Source of the DNA: Auriscalpium vulgare
Taxonomy: Eukaryota; Basidiomycota; Agaricomycetes; Russulales; Auriscalpiaceae
Length of the DNA: 64,000 bases
Reading direction: 5' to 3'
NCBI GenBank assembly: GCA_019915015.1
Contig: JAHBBC010000044.1
Location: 124,001 to 188,000, forward strand
Of this stretch, positions 1 through 10,816 are shown one piece after another. The notes beneath the pieces are model-generated. The model was not told where the DNA came from, did no database searches, and saw only the letters and a program-made list of their open reading frames with translations. Positions within the stretch are counted from its first letter, which is position 1. Each line of letters opens with the position of its first letter. A program made the position numbers and the translations under genes.

Positions 1-224
1 GAGGGTTCCGCGCTGCCAGGATATAGCAGGCAAGCGCGTGCTCAAAGCCTTCGGCGCCGTGACGGTACTCGAGCTGCGCGAAGGTGACGGACTTGTCAGA
101 GGGATTCCGAGCGATGTGAATACGTGGCCTGAGAGCGACAGGGGCCGGAGGAGCAGCCAGCAGGCCCGGCGTGTTGTTGAGCCACCATTCGACGAATTTT
201 GAATGCCGAAGGACCTGCTCGCGG
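1..224 (-). pseudogene. Plavaka-type transposase, C-terminal part (separated by element A)
   Basis: Read on the minus strand from 224 down to 1, one frame stays open and begins REQVLRHSKFVEWW. This directly continues the transposase reading frame that stops at 14652 (ending TKWLVRR). When element A and one copy of the GCGG target duplication are removed, the two pieces join in frame (WLVRR then EQVLRH). The frame is still open at base 1, so the true C-terminus lies outside the window. Plavaka transposases belong to the CACTA (CMC) DNA-transposon superfamily in fungi. Family assignment is from remembered motifs, not a search. Confidence 0.8.
221..224. repeat. Target-site duplication of element A, left copy (GCGG)
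   Basis: GCGG immediately precedes the first LTR base. The same four bases follow the 3' LTR at 14652-14655. Removing one copy plus the element restores the Plavaka reading frame. Confidence 0.88.
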
Positions 225-1062
225 TGATGGGACCCGCAGCGCTACAGGCACCGATACGGACCAATCACACCGCTACACCAAGACACACACCCCCGAGACG
301 CCCCACTGGCGTCGCGGCACCGGCACGACCACGGGACAGCACAACGCGAGCGAGCGTCTGGAGAGGAGACGGAGAGCCCGAGGTAGGGAGTCGGAACGGT
401 CGGGCGCGGAACTTGGTAGGACGCGTGGGAAGAGCTGACGAAGCAGCGGTATATAGACGCGATTCGACTTGTTGTAGACACACTTTTGGACCTTGGGCCT
501 ACACCCGAGACTACACCTTTCATTCCTGCTTCACAGAGAGCATCGCACGACGCGACACCGCCAGACCAGCCCGACACGATGCCTTAAACCAGGACGCCGT
601 AGCGACATCCGGGTCGCGCCACCTTTGCGATACCACGGGCTATGCTGCCCCGACTCAACCACAGACTGGAGTGATACAGTGTGGTAGGTTTTATGACTGA
701 CGTTTATGTTCTAGGATAGCGACTCGGACGGTACAAGCGCGGGGACACAGGTCGGACGGTCGGACGGCAAGGGCGACTCCGCAACTGGGACGGGCCGGCG
801 GCGACAGATGGGAGGGTCGCACCGAATAGTGTGAGAGGAGACGCAACGTGCGACGGTCGGACGGGAGCGGAGAGAGAGAGAGAGAGGGAGAGGGCCGCAG
901 GACGAGGGCAGGACCCGCGGGGTCCTGGGTGGTTTGTTCGGGGCACGGTCGCGATCTTGGGTTTCTTCCTCCGACCCACTACCTCTTGGGCCAGCGGTTG
1001 GCTGCTCGCTCCCTCCATTTCTATCGACGTTCCCGGGGCCTCCCCCAGGGTTCATCTCATCA
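225..1062 (+). repeat. Element A 5' LTR (838 bp)
   Basis: Starts TGATGGGACC and ends CTCATCA. It matches 13798-14651 base for base as far as I can read, except that the 3' LTR has 16 extra bases. It contains a TATA-like box at 450-455 and a GA-rich simple repeat around 867-893. Open frames inside it occur equally in both LTRs and are not taken as genes. Confidence 0.93.
450..455 (+). promoter_or_regulatory. TATA-like box in element A 5' LTR
   Basis: TATATA within GCGGTATATAGACG, about 225 bases into the LTR. The same site is at 14039-14044 in the 3' LTR. It is the most TATA-like site in the LTR and probably sets the genomic RNA start. Inferred from sequence only. Confidence 0.5.
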
Positions 1063-1066
1063 TTTG

Positions 1067-1084
1067 TGGAGCCCACCGCGAGGG
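1067..1084 (+). other. Primer binding site of element A
   Basis: TGGAGCCCACCGCGAGGG starts four bases after the LTR end. TGG pairs with a tRNA 3' CCA. The same 18 bases at the same offset follow the LTR of element D (52617-52634), which supports this as the primer site. I could not name the tRNA. Confidence 0.8.
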
Positions 1085-1111
1085 GGCTAGTGTCAACCGC
1101 TCAGCAACCCG

Positions 1112-4100
1112 ATGGCACCAAAGGCGAGGGTTATCGTAGAGCCCACTCGACGCGCACCGCCCCGATCGGCCCCGTCGGAGTACTCGACTAGTCAGCGGGC
1201 GGAGTCCATGCCAGGACACCTCGCATCGTCGGAAGGTGGGGCGTCGGACGAAGAGCGCGCGACTTCCAGCGCTGAAGGCGCCGAGGGCGACAACGAAAAC
1301 GACGACGGCGAGGCATCGGGTGTGTCGGACGCAGCACCCGAGAACAACGGGGATGCTGCGGGCGAGGCTCCCGGCGATCAAAACGCGGAGGCAGGCCCTG
1401 TCCAATCGGAAGAGTCGGAGCACGGTTTGGATGGTAGACGGTCCCTCCATCAGGAGCTCCTGGACGTCAATGAGGCGTCGATCGAGTTGCTGACTGGCGG
1501 AGCGATGCGACAATGGTCGTCGCCGGAGCTTACCCCGTCGGAATCGGAGCCCGAAGTGGCTGCGCTGATTGATGAGGACCGAGACGAGGCACAGGTGCCT
1601 CCCGACAGCGACCGCTTGGCTTCCGACCGCGGAAACGTCGGAACGCACGGAGGTTTATCAGGAGACGGGCGTGGAGCGGCCGCACAGGTTTCCCGACCAG
1701 TTTCTCCCACATCGCAATCCAGTACTCCGTTATCGCGTTTACCCCGTCGCATGACCATGGCCACTCCGATGCCTACCCGTGGCGACCGCCAAGCCCCTAA
1801 GTTCGACAATCTTAAGCCGCGCGAGCTGCAACGCTATTTCGCGGAATTGAGGCACTTGTTCACACGGGCGGGTATCGAGGACGGCCAGGACCAGGAGAAG
1901 AAGGAGCACGCCACGCGATACCTGGACGTCCTTACAGCAGACCAGTGGCAAAGCCGACCCCAGTACGCGGGCAATGCGACGTTCGAAGAGTTCGTGACCG
2001 CGATCATAGCGCTATACCCCGGAGCGGACGAGGAGCGCAAGTACACGATGGGCGACCTCGATCAGCTCGTCGCCGAGACAGCCCGCCGAGGCATCACGAC
2101 CATTGGCGACGTTGGGGAATACTATCGCGGTTTTTACGCGATCTCCCAGTTTCTTATAGGGCGGCAGCGTATCTCCGAGCGCGACCGCGACTACACTTTC
2201 TTGCGTGGATTTCAGAAGGGACTGCAAGATAGGATAGAGCAGCGGCTGCAGCTGAAGTATCCCGACCACGATCGCGACGGCCCGTACCCGATGGACCAAA
2301 TAGTGGAAGCGGCGCGGTACGTGCTGCACGGCACGTCGAGCACCCCGCGGTCGGCAGGGCTCAGCGTCCCCGCGGGTCTGGCCTACTTGTCCCAACCCGC
2401 GGCCGTCAAGGCGGAAGAACCTGCGATCAAGGTCGAGCAGTTTGCCGCTCTGATGGAGAAGGCGGCCGAGCAGATCGCGAAAGCGTATAGCGCGGGGAGA
2501 GCCGATGCGATGGGGATGAGTAATGCAGGCCCGCAGCCGTCGGCGTACACGCGCGGGCCACCGGGCCCGATGATGGCGTCGGCCGCTCGTTTTGATCGTC
2601 CTCGCCCGGCCCCGGGACAGGATGGCGCCAGGTGCTCGTTCTGCAACGGTCCCGAGCACTTCATCCGCGAATGCCTCGTCCTGCAAGACTACATAGCGAC
2701 GGGGCGGGTGGTACGCAACGAGATGAACCAGGTGGTACTCAAGAGCGGCAGGCCAGTGCCATTTGGGCTAGGCCCGATTCAAGCGAGGGTAGACGAATAT
2801 TATCGCACGGACCCGTCCGGGCTGCGCGCCGACGTCGCGGCCAGAGTCGCGGGCAACGCGACGGAAACAATGATGTTGGCATCGACAGGTCCCATCGCCG
2901 TCACCGACTACCCGCTCCGACCTGCGCGCGACCAGCCGGTCGCCGGGCTCATCCAGTTAATCCCGCCGTTGACGGACGACGAGCGACTCGAGGAGTTGCG
3001 TCAAGAGATGGCGGTGTTAACCCTCATGAAGGAGCAGAGGAACGCCGGCCGGGCCCGAAGGGAGGCAGCGATTCGCAACGGAGAGTTACCGCCACCAATC
3101 GGTCCGCTGCCCGGGGATAGAGTGCGATCCAAGAGGCTAGTCCCTGAGGTGGTGATATCTCCGTCGAAATTCACGGCAAAGCGGCCGAAGGTTACGTTCG
3201 CGGTGCCCGAAGATCCAGAGGATGCGGAAGAAGCGAGGGAAGAGAGCGAGGGCGAGCCGACAGTCGAGAAGGACCCCGAGGAGATAGAGCCGGAACCCAT
3301 CCATCCTTTCGCCTCCGTACCCGACGCAACCTACATACCCGTCGGGGACGCGTCCCGACCAGACAAAGGGAAGAAACCAGTCGCCGCCTATACCAAGGAC
3401 ACGCCCATCCATAGTGAGGAAGTCGCGAAGGAAGTCTACGGCCGCGCGATGGAGACTTCCGTCACTCTGACACAGAGCGAGTTACTGTCGCTGGCGCCAG
3501 AAGTACGTTCCCAGTTGCGATACGCTATCACCCCGCGGCGCATAGCGGCCCCGGTACTGTCCAGCGGGGACTCCCCAGTAGCGGTCCTACACACGGTCGT
3601 AGCGGAAGGGGAAGGGCCTACCAAGGAGTGGTCGGACCTACCAGGCGACTTGTACGAGGAAGAGCGCGAGCAGGAGAGAGATCAAGCGCGGGGATACACC
3701 TCGCACATGCCGTCGTCGTTCTTGCAGGCCATACAGAGCCAGCCAGCGGTGCCGCCTCGCGGGTCGCTGGTGCTCTCCGACCCGATGCTGACGTTGATGA
3801 GTGCCTCGGCCGAGAAACCGGCCCCGTTGGTGGTCGCAAAAGAGTCATCGGCATTGCGAGCGGTCCTGCCCTTGGTGGATAACCAAGCGCACATTGAGGC
3901 CATCCTGGATCCAGGGTCGCAGGTCATCTCCATGTCCGAAGACGTTTGTCATTTTCTCGGCCTGGCATATGATCCCGCGATCACACTGGACATGCTTTCC
4001 GCCAACGGCTCGATTGACAAATCCCTCGGGCTAGCCCGCAACGTAGCGCTAAAGCTGGGCGACATCATGCTCTACGTGCAGATACACGTCATACGTTCTC

Positions 4101-4294
4101 CGGCCTACAACATCCTGCTAGGGAGGCCCTTCGACGTCCTCACTGGGAGTATAGTCCGCAACTTTGTCGATGAGCGACAGACCATCACGATCACCGATCC
4201 CAACACTCAAGCGACGGCGACCGTCCCGACAGTAGAGCGAGGCTCGCGTCGCATCGTTCAGAGCGCCGGCGAGCGCAGGGATTTTCGGCTCTAG
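1112..4294 (+). CDS. gag: Element A gag-protease polyprotein (1060 aa)
   Basis: The ATG at 1112 opens an uninterrupted frame of 1060 codons. Residues 1-210 are acidic, low-complexity and probably disordered. A second plausible start (MTMATPMP) is at residue 214, where similarity to the gag of element D begins. The capsid-like part is about residues 215-420 and shares LYPGAD and AIS-FLI motifs with D. A CX2CX4HX4C zinc knuckle lies near residues 508-521 (CSFCNGPEHFIREC). A retropepsin-like site DPGSQ near residue 933 and ILLGRPF near 1010 mark an aspartic protease fused to gag. The product would form particles and process the polyprotein. It ends TAG at 4292-4294. Pol follows in the -1 frame. 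Confidence 0.9.
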   Translation: MAPKARVIVEPTRRAPPRSAPSEYSTSQRAESMPGHLASSEGGASDEERATSSAEGAEGDNENDDGEASGVSDAAPENNGDAAGEAPGDQNAEAGPVQSEESEHGLDGRRSLHQELLDVNEASIELLTGGAMRQWSSPELTPSESEPEVAALIDEDRDEAQVPPDSDRLASDRGNVGTHGGLSGDGRGAAAQVSRPVSPTSQSSTPLSRLPRRMTMATPMPTRGDRQAPKFDNLKPRELQRYFAELRHLFTRAGIEDGQDQEKKEHATRYLDVLTADQWQSRPQYAGNATFEEFVTAIIALYPGADEERKYTMGDLDQLVAETARRGITTIGDVGEYYRGFYAISQFLIGRQRISERDRDYTFLRGFQKGLQDRIEQRLQLKYPDHDRDGPYPMDQIVEAARYVLHGTSSTPRSAGLSVPAGLAYLSQPAAVKAEEPAIKVEQFAALMEKAAEQIAKAYSAGRADAMGMSNAGPQPSAYTRGPPGPMMASAARFDRPRPAPGQDGARCSFCNGPEHFIRECLVLQDYIATGRVVRNEMNQVVLKSGRPVPFGLGPIQARVDEYYRTDPSGLRADVAARVAGNATETMMLASTGPIAVTDYPLRPARDQPVAGLIQLIPPLTDDERLEELRQEMAVLTLMKEQRNAGRARREAAIRNGELPPPIGPLPGDRVRSKRLVPEVVISPSKFTAKRPKVTFAVPEDPEDAEEAREESEGEPTVEKDPEEIEPEPIHPFASVPDATYIPVGDASRPDKGKKPVAAYTKDTPIHSEEVAKEVYGRAMETSVTLTQSELLSLAPEVRSQLRYAITPRRIAAPVLSSGDSPVAVLHTVVAEGEGPTKEWSDLPGDLYEEEREQERDQARGYTSHMPSSFLQAIQSQPAVPPRGSLVLSDPMLTLMSASAEKPAPLVVAKESSALRAVLPLVDNQAHIEAILDPGSQVISMSEDVCHFLGLAYDPAITLDMLSANGSIDKSLGLARNVALKLGDIMLYVQIHVIRSPAYNILLGRPFDVLTGSIVRNFVDERQTITITDPNTQATATVPTVERGSRRIVQSAGERRDFRL

Positions 4295-4302
4295 AGGCGT
4301 CG

Positions 4303-7300
4303 TTGGACGACCAGGCGGAGGTGGCGCTCGTCCTCGAGTTCACGGGCGACGCCGCCGATCCTATTTCCGTGGAAGCCGTGGTCCCCTTCGACTCCTCTAG
4401 TTCGCCGGAAGAGTTACGAGCAACCTATTTATCATTTTGCGATCTCCCAGAATCTACCCCTCCAATATTTGATCGGCCGACCAACGCGACTTTAGACGTT
4501 CCATCGGCGCCCGTTTTCTTTCTCGCCCCAGCCGGGGTGCCCTCGTTCGCAGGCGAACAGGAATTTCGCGACTGTAAGTCGCTGCCAAGCAGCGCGCGGG
4601 CACGCGCAGTTTTCGCAGCGACCAAGAAAAAGTATAAGCCAGCCCACCTAAAAGTGAAGCCAGTACTAGCCGACTTGCCTGGGCAGTTCAGAATCATACG
4701 CGACATACGAGGCGACCCGCTAGCGACACTACCCAAGTTACCGACGAAGCCCCCCGACTTCCGGCCGACGGGGCGTTACACCGAGGAGCGCCGCGACCAA
4801 TTCGACGTAGTTCACGAGGGAGACTTCTTGTGGAAGGAGGAACGCAAGCTGATGCACCATTTTATGTGCGAGCACAACGGTGCGTTCGCGTGGGACGACA
4901 GCGAGCGAGGCCACTTCCGCGAAGATTTCTTTCCGCCGGTCACGATACCCGTCGTACCGCACACGCCATGGGTACAACGCAACATACCGATCCCGCCGGG
5001 TATCTACGACCAAGTCATGGAACAAATCAGTCGGAAGTTGGCCGCGAACGTCTACGAACCATCCAATTCGTCGTATAGGTCGCGGTGGTTCTGCGTGGTC
5101 AAAAAGGATGGAACGAGCCTGCGCATAGTGCACAGCCTGGAGCCGTTAAACGCCGTCACGATAGCTCATTCCGGTGTGCCCCCGTTTACCGACCAACTGG
5201 CCGAGCAATTCGCGGGTCTGGCTTGCGGCGCGATGCTGGATCTGTACGTCGGATACGACGAGCGAGCGTTGGACCCAGCGTCGCGCGACCTCACTACGTT
5301 CCAGACCCCTTACGGCGCGCTGCGGTTGGTAACACTACCGATGGGCTGGACGAATTCAGTGCCTATCTTCCACGACGACGTCACACATATCCTGAGGCCG
5401 GAAATTCCCCACGTCACGATACCGTTTATTGATGACGTACCGGTCAAGGGCCCCGCGAGCGAATACAAGGACGACCAGGGGAAGTACGAGACGATCGCTG
5501 ACAACAAGGGCATCCGCCGATTTGTCTGGGAACACTTTCAGAATCTCAACCGCGTCGTACAGCGCATGGGTTATTCGGGCGGGACATTTTCGGGTTGGAA
5601 GACTATTTTGTGCGCGCCCGAAATTGTCGTGGTCGGACACCGCTGCACGAGGGACGGGCGGATCCCCGACGAACAACGGGTGGCTAAGATTGTGAATTGG
5701 GGGCCATGTCAAGACCTGTCCGATGTACGGGCGTTCCTCGGGACGGTCGGGGTGCTGAGGATCTTCATCCACCATTTCGCACATCGCGCGCATGCGCTCA
5801 CGCACCTTACGAGGAAAGATGTGCCGTTCGAATTCGCAGCGGAACAATTAGCAGCTATGGAAGATCTCAAAAGCGCGTTGCTGGAGTCGCCAGCCCTGAA
5901 ACCGATCGACTATCAGTCGGGCGAACCGGTTATCCTCGCGGTCGATACGTCTCCTATTGCGGTCGGGTTCTTGCTGTGCCAGGCTGACACCGACGATCCG
6001 AAGAGTCGCAAGAAGCGTCGGTACGCACGGTTTGGGTCCATCGCGTTGAACGATCGCGAGGCGCGTTTTTCGCAACCAAAGTTAGAATTATACGGCCTGT
6101 TTCGGGCGCTCCGCGCGCTGAAGATATATCTCATCGGAGTGCGGAACATGGTCGTGGAAGTCGACGCACGCTACATTAAGGGCATGCTCGACAATCCCGA
6201 TATTGAACCCTCAGCCAGCATGAATCGGTGGATTATTGCCATTTTAATGTTCCATTTCGTCCTAGTTCACGTGCCCGGCCTGTTTCATGGGCCTGACGGG
6301 ATGTCGCGACGAAGGCGCCAACCGGGCGACGTGGCAGAGAATGAGCACGACGGGTTCGAGGATTGGGTCGACGCAATGTATGGCTTCATTCACCTCGTGA
6401 ACGCATACGTACCGCGCAGTACAAGGCCACGGTCGGGGGATCCGCGCGACCAACCAAGGGCCGCGATCGCAACGTTCGTCACCCAGGCAGCTCCGACAGA
6501 GTTGTCGTACGACGCCGTTGACCGCGACATCAAGGCGCAGCAGGCCGATGAGCGACTCGTTCGAGTGCGGGAATGGCACAACACGCTCCAACGGCCGGAG
6601 GGCCTAGCCGACCAAGAGTATGCGACGTTCCTAAGGTACTGCACTGAGTTCTTCCTCGACGGCACGAGTCTCTTTCGCAAGGAGCCGCAGGGGCGCCACC
6701 AGCTCGTCTTACCACCGGAACGCCGCATAGGGGCTTTAAAAGCGTGCCACGACGACGTCGGCCATCGCGGCGCGTACCCGACCAAGATGTTTCTCCTCGA
6801 ACGCTTCTGGTGGCCCTACATGGACCGCGACGTCGCGTGGTTTGTCCGATCGTGCCACATTTGTCAAGTGCGACAGGTGAAGCACGTGCTCATTCCCCCA
6901 ACGGTCGCGACCCCGGCGCCGCTGTTCGCCAAGATGTACGCTGATACCATGCACATGCCGGCTTCGCGAGGTTTCAAATACATCGTACAAGGCAGGTGCT
7001 CGGTCTCGCATTTCCCAGAGTGGCGCATGCTGCGTCAGGAAAATGCCAAGTCACTCGCGCGATGGATATTCGAGGACGTACTCTGTCGCTGGGGAGCGCT
7101 CCGGGAAATCGTAACGGATAACGGGACGCCGTACCTAGCAGCGATGAAGCACCTCGAGGAAGATTACGGCGTGCAGCACATCCACATCTCAGGCTATAAC
7201 TCGCGATCCAACGGAATCGTAGAGCGATCGCATTTCGACGTCCGACAGGCCCTGTACAAGGCCGCCGACGGTGACGCGAGCAAGTGGGCCACGGTCGCAC

Positions 7301-7962
7301 ACTCGGTATTCTGGGCGGACAGGATCACAACGCGCAGGCGTATGGGCTGCTCCCCCTACTTCGCGGCGACCGGCACGCAGGCATTGATGCCCCTCGATAT
7401 CGTAGAGGCGACGTATCTCCTACCACCGCCCGACTCAATACTGTCGACGACGGATTTAATCGCGCGACGGGCTGTCGCACTTTAGAAGCGCCGCACCCAG
7501 CTCCGTACGCTCCACTCGAAAGTGTTTGACAAGCGGCGGCATGATGCGCTGATTTTTGAGCGCGACCACGAAGCATCGATCAAGAACTACGGCTTCCAAC
7601 GAGGCGACCTTGTCCTGGTACGTTTCACGCAGTTCGAGAAATCACTCGACCGCAAGATGCTGCCTCGCTACGACGGTCCGTTCATCGTAATTGGGCGGCG
7701 ACGCGGTGGACCGTACGTCCTGTGTGATATGCACGGGGCGGTCTTCGACAGGCCCACTGCGGAGTTTCGCGTCATTCCGTACTTCGCACGACCACACATC
7801 ACGCTTCCTCCGCTACCGGAGTTCATCGACATACCCGCCCGACGACTAAACGAGCTTCTCGGGCAGCCTGGCTCCGACGCCCAAGCACAGGAATCACGCA
7901 GCATAGACAGCGACGCGTCGGACACAGCGAGTAACAGCGCGGAAGACGGTAGTGTCGCCTGA
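4303..7962 (+). CDS. pol: Element A pol: reverse transcriptase, RNase H, integrase (one in-frame TAG)
   Basis: The frame is -1 relative to gag and open from 4174, so it overlaps the gag end by about 120 bases. I saw no canonical slippery heptamer in the overlap, so how pol is expressed is unclear. Counting residues from 4303: RT around 200-400 with active site FIDD near 374 instead of the usual YxDD; RNase H with an AVDTSP start near 547; integrase HHCC finger near 815-855 (CHDDVGHRG ... CHICQ); catalytic core with D near 881, D near 938 (TDNGTPY) and E near 973 (GIVERSH). A TAG at 7483-7485 interrupts the frame, where a Gln codon is expected. The same frame continues to 7962 with a GPY/F module (RYDGPFIVI). 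No chromodomain is visible. Confidence 0.88.
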
Positions 7963-7992
7963 CCGGCCGTGCGCAACTGCTGAGGTCAGCAG

Positions 7993-8012
7993 TTTCAGTC
8001 GGGGGGAGGACG
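7993..8012 (+). other. Polypurine-like tract 1 of element A
   Basis: TTTCAGTCGGGGGGAGGACG, 31 bases after the pol stop. It is almost the same as the tract directly before the 3' LTR (13781-13797) and a third copy at 12117-12136. It may be the ancestral tract left in place when the antisense cassette was added, or a working internal plus-strand primer. Confidence 0.55.
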
Positions 8013-8233
8013 CGATACGACTGGACTAGGTATTACGTTAAGGAGATACACCACGGACAGTACACTGAGACTATTGGTTCAACTTATTTCTTTTCTCCTC
8101 TTGTGGTGGGGGGGGACACTAAAATTCTATTTGGGCAAGCATGCGTAGAGACGACAGCACGAAAAACAACAAGAAAAGTAACGCAAAAACAAGAGAATAC
8201 AAGAAACAGAGAAAAATGCGAGAAAGGGTCGAC

Positions 8234-10327
8234 CTACTCAGCGACGTCCATATACACGGTCTCAACGGTGTCGCCAACGTCGGACCCGTCCTCCGAGCTG
8301 CTCTCCTCGACGCCGACCACGCCTTCCTCGCCCTCCTCTTCGTCGTCGTCCGTCTCGTCGTCGACACCCGCTGGATCGGCAGGCGCGGCAAGGGGGATAC
8401 CGCCGGCCGAGGGAAGGTCCTCCGCGCTCTCCGCGCCATCCGACACGGCGGGCGTACGAGCAGCGCGCCGGCAACCATACGTGCGCAGCACGGGATGCAC
8501 GGGAGCCGGGGACGCGCGCGACTCTACGGAGGGGGCGCGAGCAGGCTCCAGCTCATCCTCCTCCTCATCGCTAACGATCGGGGCGGCGGGAGTAGAGGCG
8601 GCGACGGAGCTGGGCGGAATGGTGGCGATGGTGGGCGGGTCAGAGCGCCGGTGACCACTGGGCCCAGCGACCGGCGAACTACGGAGGGAGGGAGAGCGGG
8701 AGGCCTCGGAAGCCACAGCGTCGGCGGACACGCGCGAGCCGAACTGGTGCTCGAGCTGGGCAAGGCGCACGAGGAGCCGGTCGTGACGGTAGGGCCACAG
8801 GTTGAGCGTCGTCGCGCTAGCAGCCAGCTCCGCCCGGACGAGCGCAATGGAGTTGGCATGGTCGGAGAAGTTGTCGGCAGGAGGGAGGTCCTCAAAACGC
8901 CGCGCGTCCTCGTCCACCGACGCCAGCACGGACGCGAGGAGGTCGCGAGCCCGACGTGGGGAATCTGAAGGGAGGGAAGAACAGGTGAGTGTTAGGAGAA
9001 GGGTAAGAGGGGCGCAGCAACGTACCTGCAGAGTCGGCGGCCGCCAGTAAGTCCGCAAGGAACTTGGCGAAGAAGGGCGCCGCCACAGGCGCCGCAGCGC
9101 CGCGACGGGAGGCAGAACGCGGCCGGGGGGCACGAGAAGGAGCGCGGGAGCGGACCGACCGACCACGGGAACGGTGGGGGGAAGGGGCGCGAGGGCGCGA
9201 ACCGTCCAAGAGTACAGCGCCGCCGCAGCCCTTGCGCTGGGCGCGACAGCGGATGCACTTGGTGGGGCGGTGAGGCTTGAACTCACAACGCACCGGCCCG
9301 CGCACGAAACCAGCCTGGCAGCGGCCGCAGCGGGTAGAAGTCTGGAAGGGTGGACGGTCAGCAACAGCAGGGGAGATGGGGAGGGGGTAGTTCACCTTGA
9401 TGCGCTCACCAGCGTACCGCTCGGTGTGCGTCGGGCGGCGATCCGACCGGTGGAACAAGGGGTCGCCGTCACTGTCTACCGCCTCCGACAGCGAGTCGTC
9501 GAGACCACTACCCGGCGAAGTCGACGAACGGCTGCGACGGCGGCGAGGGGCGGGCCGACCCTTTTTGGCGGTGCGACCGCGCCGGGGTTGAGGCGACTCG
9601 GTCGCGTGGGGAGACGAGAGGGGTGTGGGGGAGTGCGAGGCGCGGCGCTTCCCGGCGGCTTGGGACGGACGCTGGACGGTCGCAGTGGCGGTACGCGCGG
9701 CGAGGCGCTCCCCGCGGGCAGAAGGCGGCGGCGGGACCGGCCCCGGGAGCGGCAACACCACCTCCGCGCGGTTCGCGAGCACGCGACGAGCCTGCGTAAA
9801 GAGCGGGCAGAAGGAAGGGGCGAGGTTAGCGGGTGACGGCAGGGACCGCCGATACACGCACCTTGGGGCGGAGCCGGGTAACGGGAGGGTCGGCCACGGC
9901 GACGGTGCCCTCACGCGTCCCGGCGCCGACGAGGGGCGACGGCGTGGCAACGGTCTGAGCGGACCGCGGCACGGTCGCCTGGGGCGCTTCAGGGGCCTCC
10001 GCAGCCTCGTCGTCTTCGTTCGCCTCGTCGAGGAACAGGGGCGGGGGTCGCACGGCTTCTTCAAGCGCGTCGTACCGCGCGCGCGCCTCGGGGGAGAACG
10101 TCACCCCACGACCACGGGCGTCGTAGTAGGCACGCTAGGAAATCGCAAGTCAGAGTGGAAGGCGAGATCAGGAGGAGCAGACGTACCAGAAGCTGGCGCG
10201 CTTGCGGGCGCAGCAGCGCGAGTTGGGCCTCGGAGGTGGCGTCACGCGCCATGGGCCCGAGTAAGCCCAGCTGGAGATCCAGCATGGCGCGGGTAGCGGT
10301 GGCGTCGGCGACGGTGGCAGCGTCCAT
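8234..10327 (-). CDS. A1: antisense four-exon gene for a Zn2Cys6-like protein (636 aa)
   Basis: On the minus strand: exon 1 10327-10187 (47 codons), exon 2 10134-9862, exon 3 9791-9026, exon 4 8964-8234. The introns (52, 70 and 61 bp) begin GTACGT, GTGCGT and GTACGT and end TAG, CAG and CAG, in phases 0, 0 and 1. The spliced frame is open from ATG to stop. At residues about 293-327 it has six cysteines spaced CX2CX10CX9CX2CX6C, close to the fungal Zn2Cys6 binuclear cluster but with longer loops. The flanks are rich in Arg, Ser and Pro (RRRRSRSSTS, PHRSRGRSVRS). The C-terminal third is acidic. It is encoded opposite to the retrotransposon. I know no function. DNA or nucleic-acid binding is inferred from the Cys cluster and basic flanks. 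Confidence 0.8.
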
Positions 10328-10816
10328 GGGGTGAGGAATCGGGGGAGCGGGAAGGCGAGCGAGCGAGGTGAGGGGAAGAGGGAAGAAGGGCGACGGCGAC
10401 TTCGCCGCAGGCGCACGAACAATGGTGCGTGCGTGGGAGCGACCGGCCGCGTGGCCCGGCCAGAGCGCTGGTTTTGCCTCCGAGCGCCCACGATGCCGGG
10501 TCGATCCGCGATCTGATCAGCGATTGTTGATTTGATCCCGCGACGTACACCGGGCCGCGGCGGGACGACGCGCGCGGCAAAGCCGCGTGGCGACCACGTG
10601 CCCCCGTCGCGAGCGAAAGCTCTCAAGTCGTTGGCGCCCGTCCCTCCCTCGACGCGCGGCCCCTGCACACTGACGTCGCCTAACCAGGCAATGGGTCGCA
10701 GATCTAATAGTCCTATTGGGAGGCATTCAACGACGTACATGCAGATGCAAAATGACTACACTAACGCGGGCGCTTTCTTTCCCTCTACTCCTCGACGCCC
10801 CGACAACGCGACAAAG
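10328..10816. other. Spacer between antisense genes A1 and A2
   Basis: No reading frame I trust. The part next to A1 (10330-10390) is purine-rich on the plus strand and would be the A1 leader and promoter region on the minus strand. I saw no clear TATA box. The rest is GC-rich and featureless to me. Confidence 0.4.

Noticed and set aside
225..1062. Genes in the element A LTR (several frames of 80-120 codons)
   Set aside because: The same frames recur in the 3' LTR and on both strands. They contain simple GA repeats and no motif.
8234..9364. Single 376-codon minus-strand frame
   Set aside because: It runs through a canonical intron (8965-9025). The spliced A1 model uses only its 3' part.
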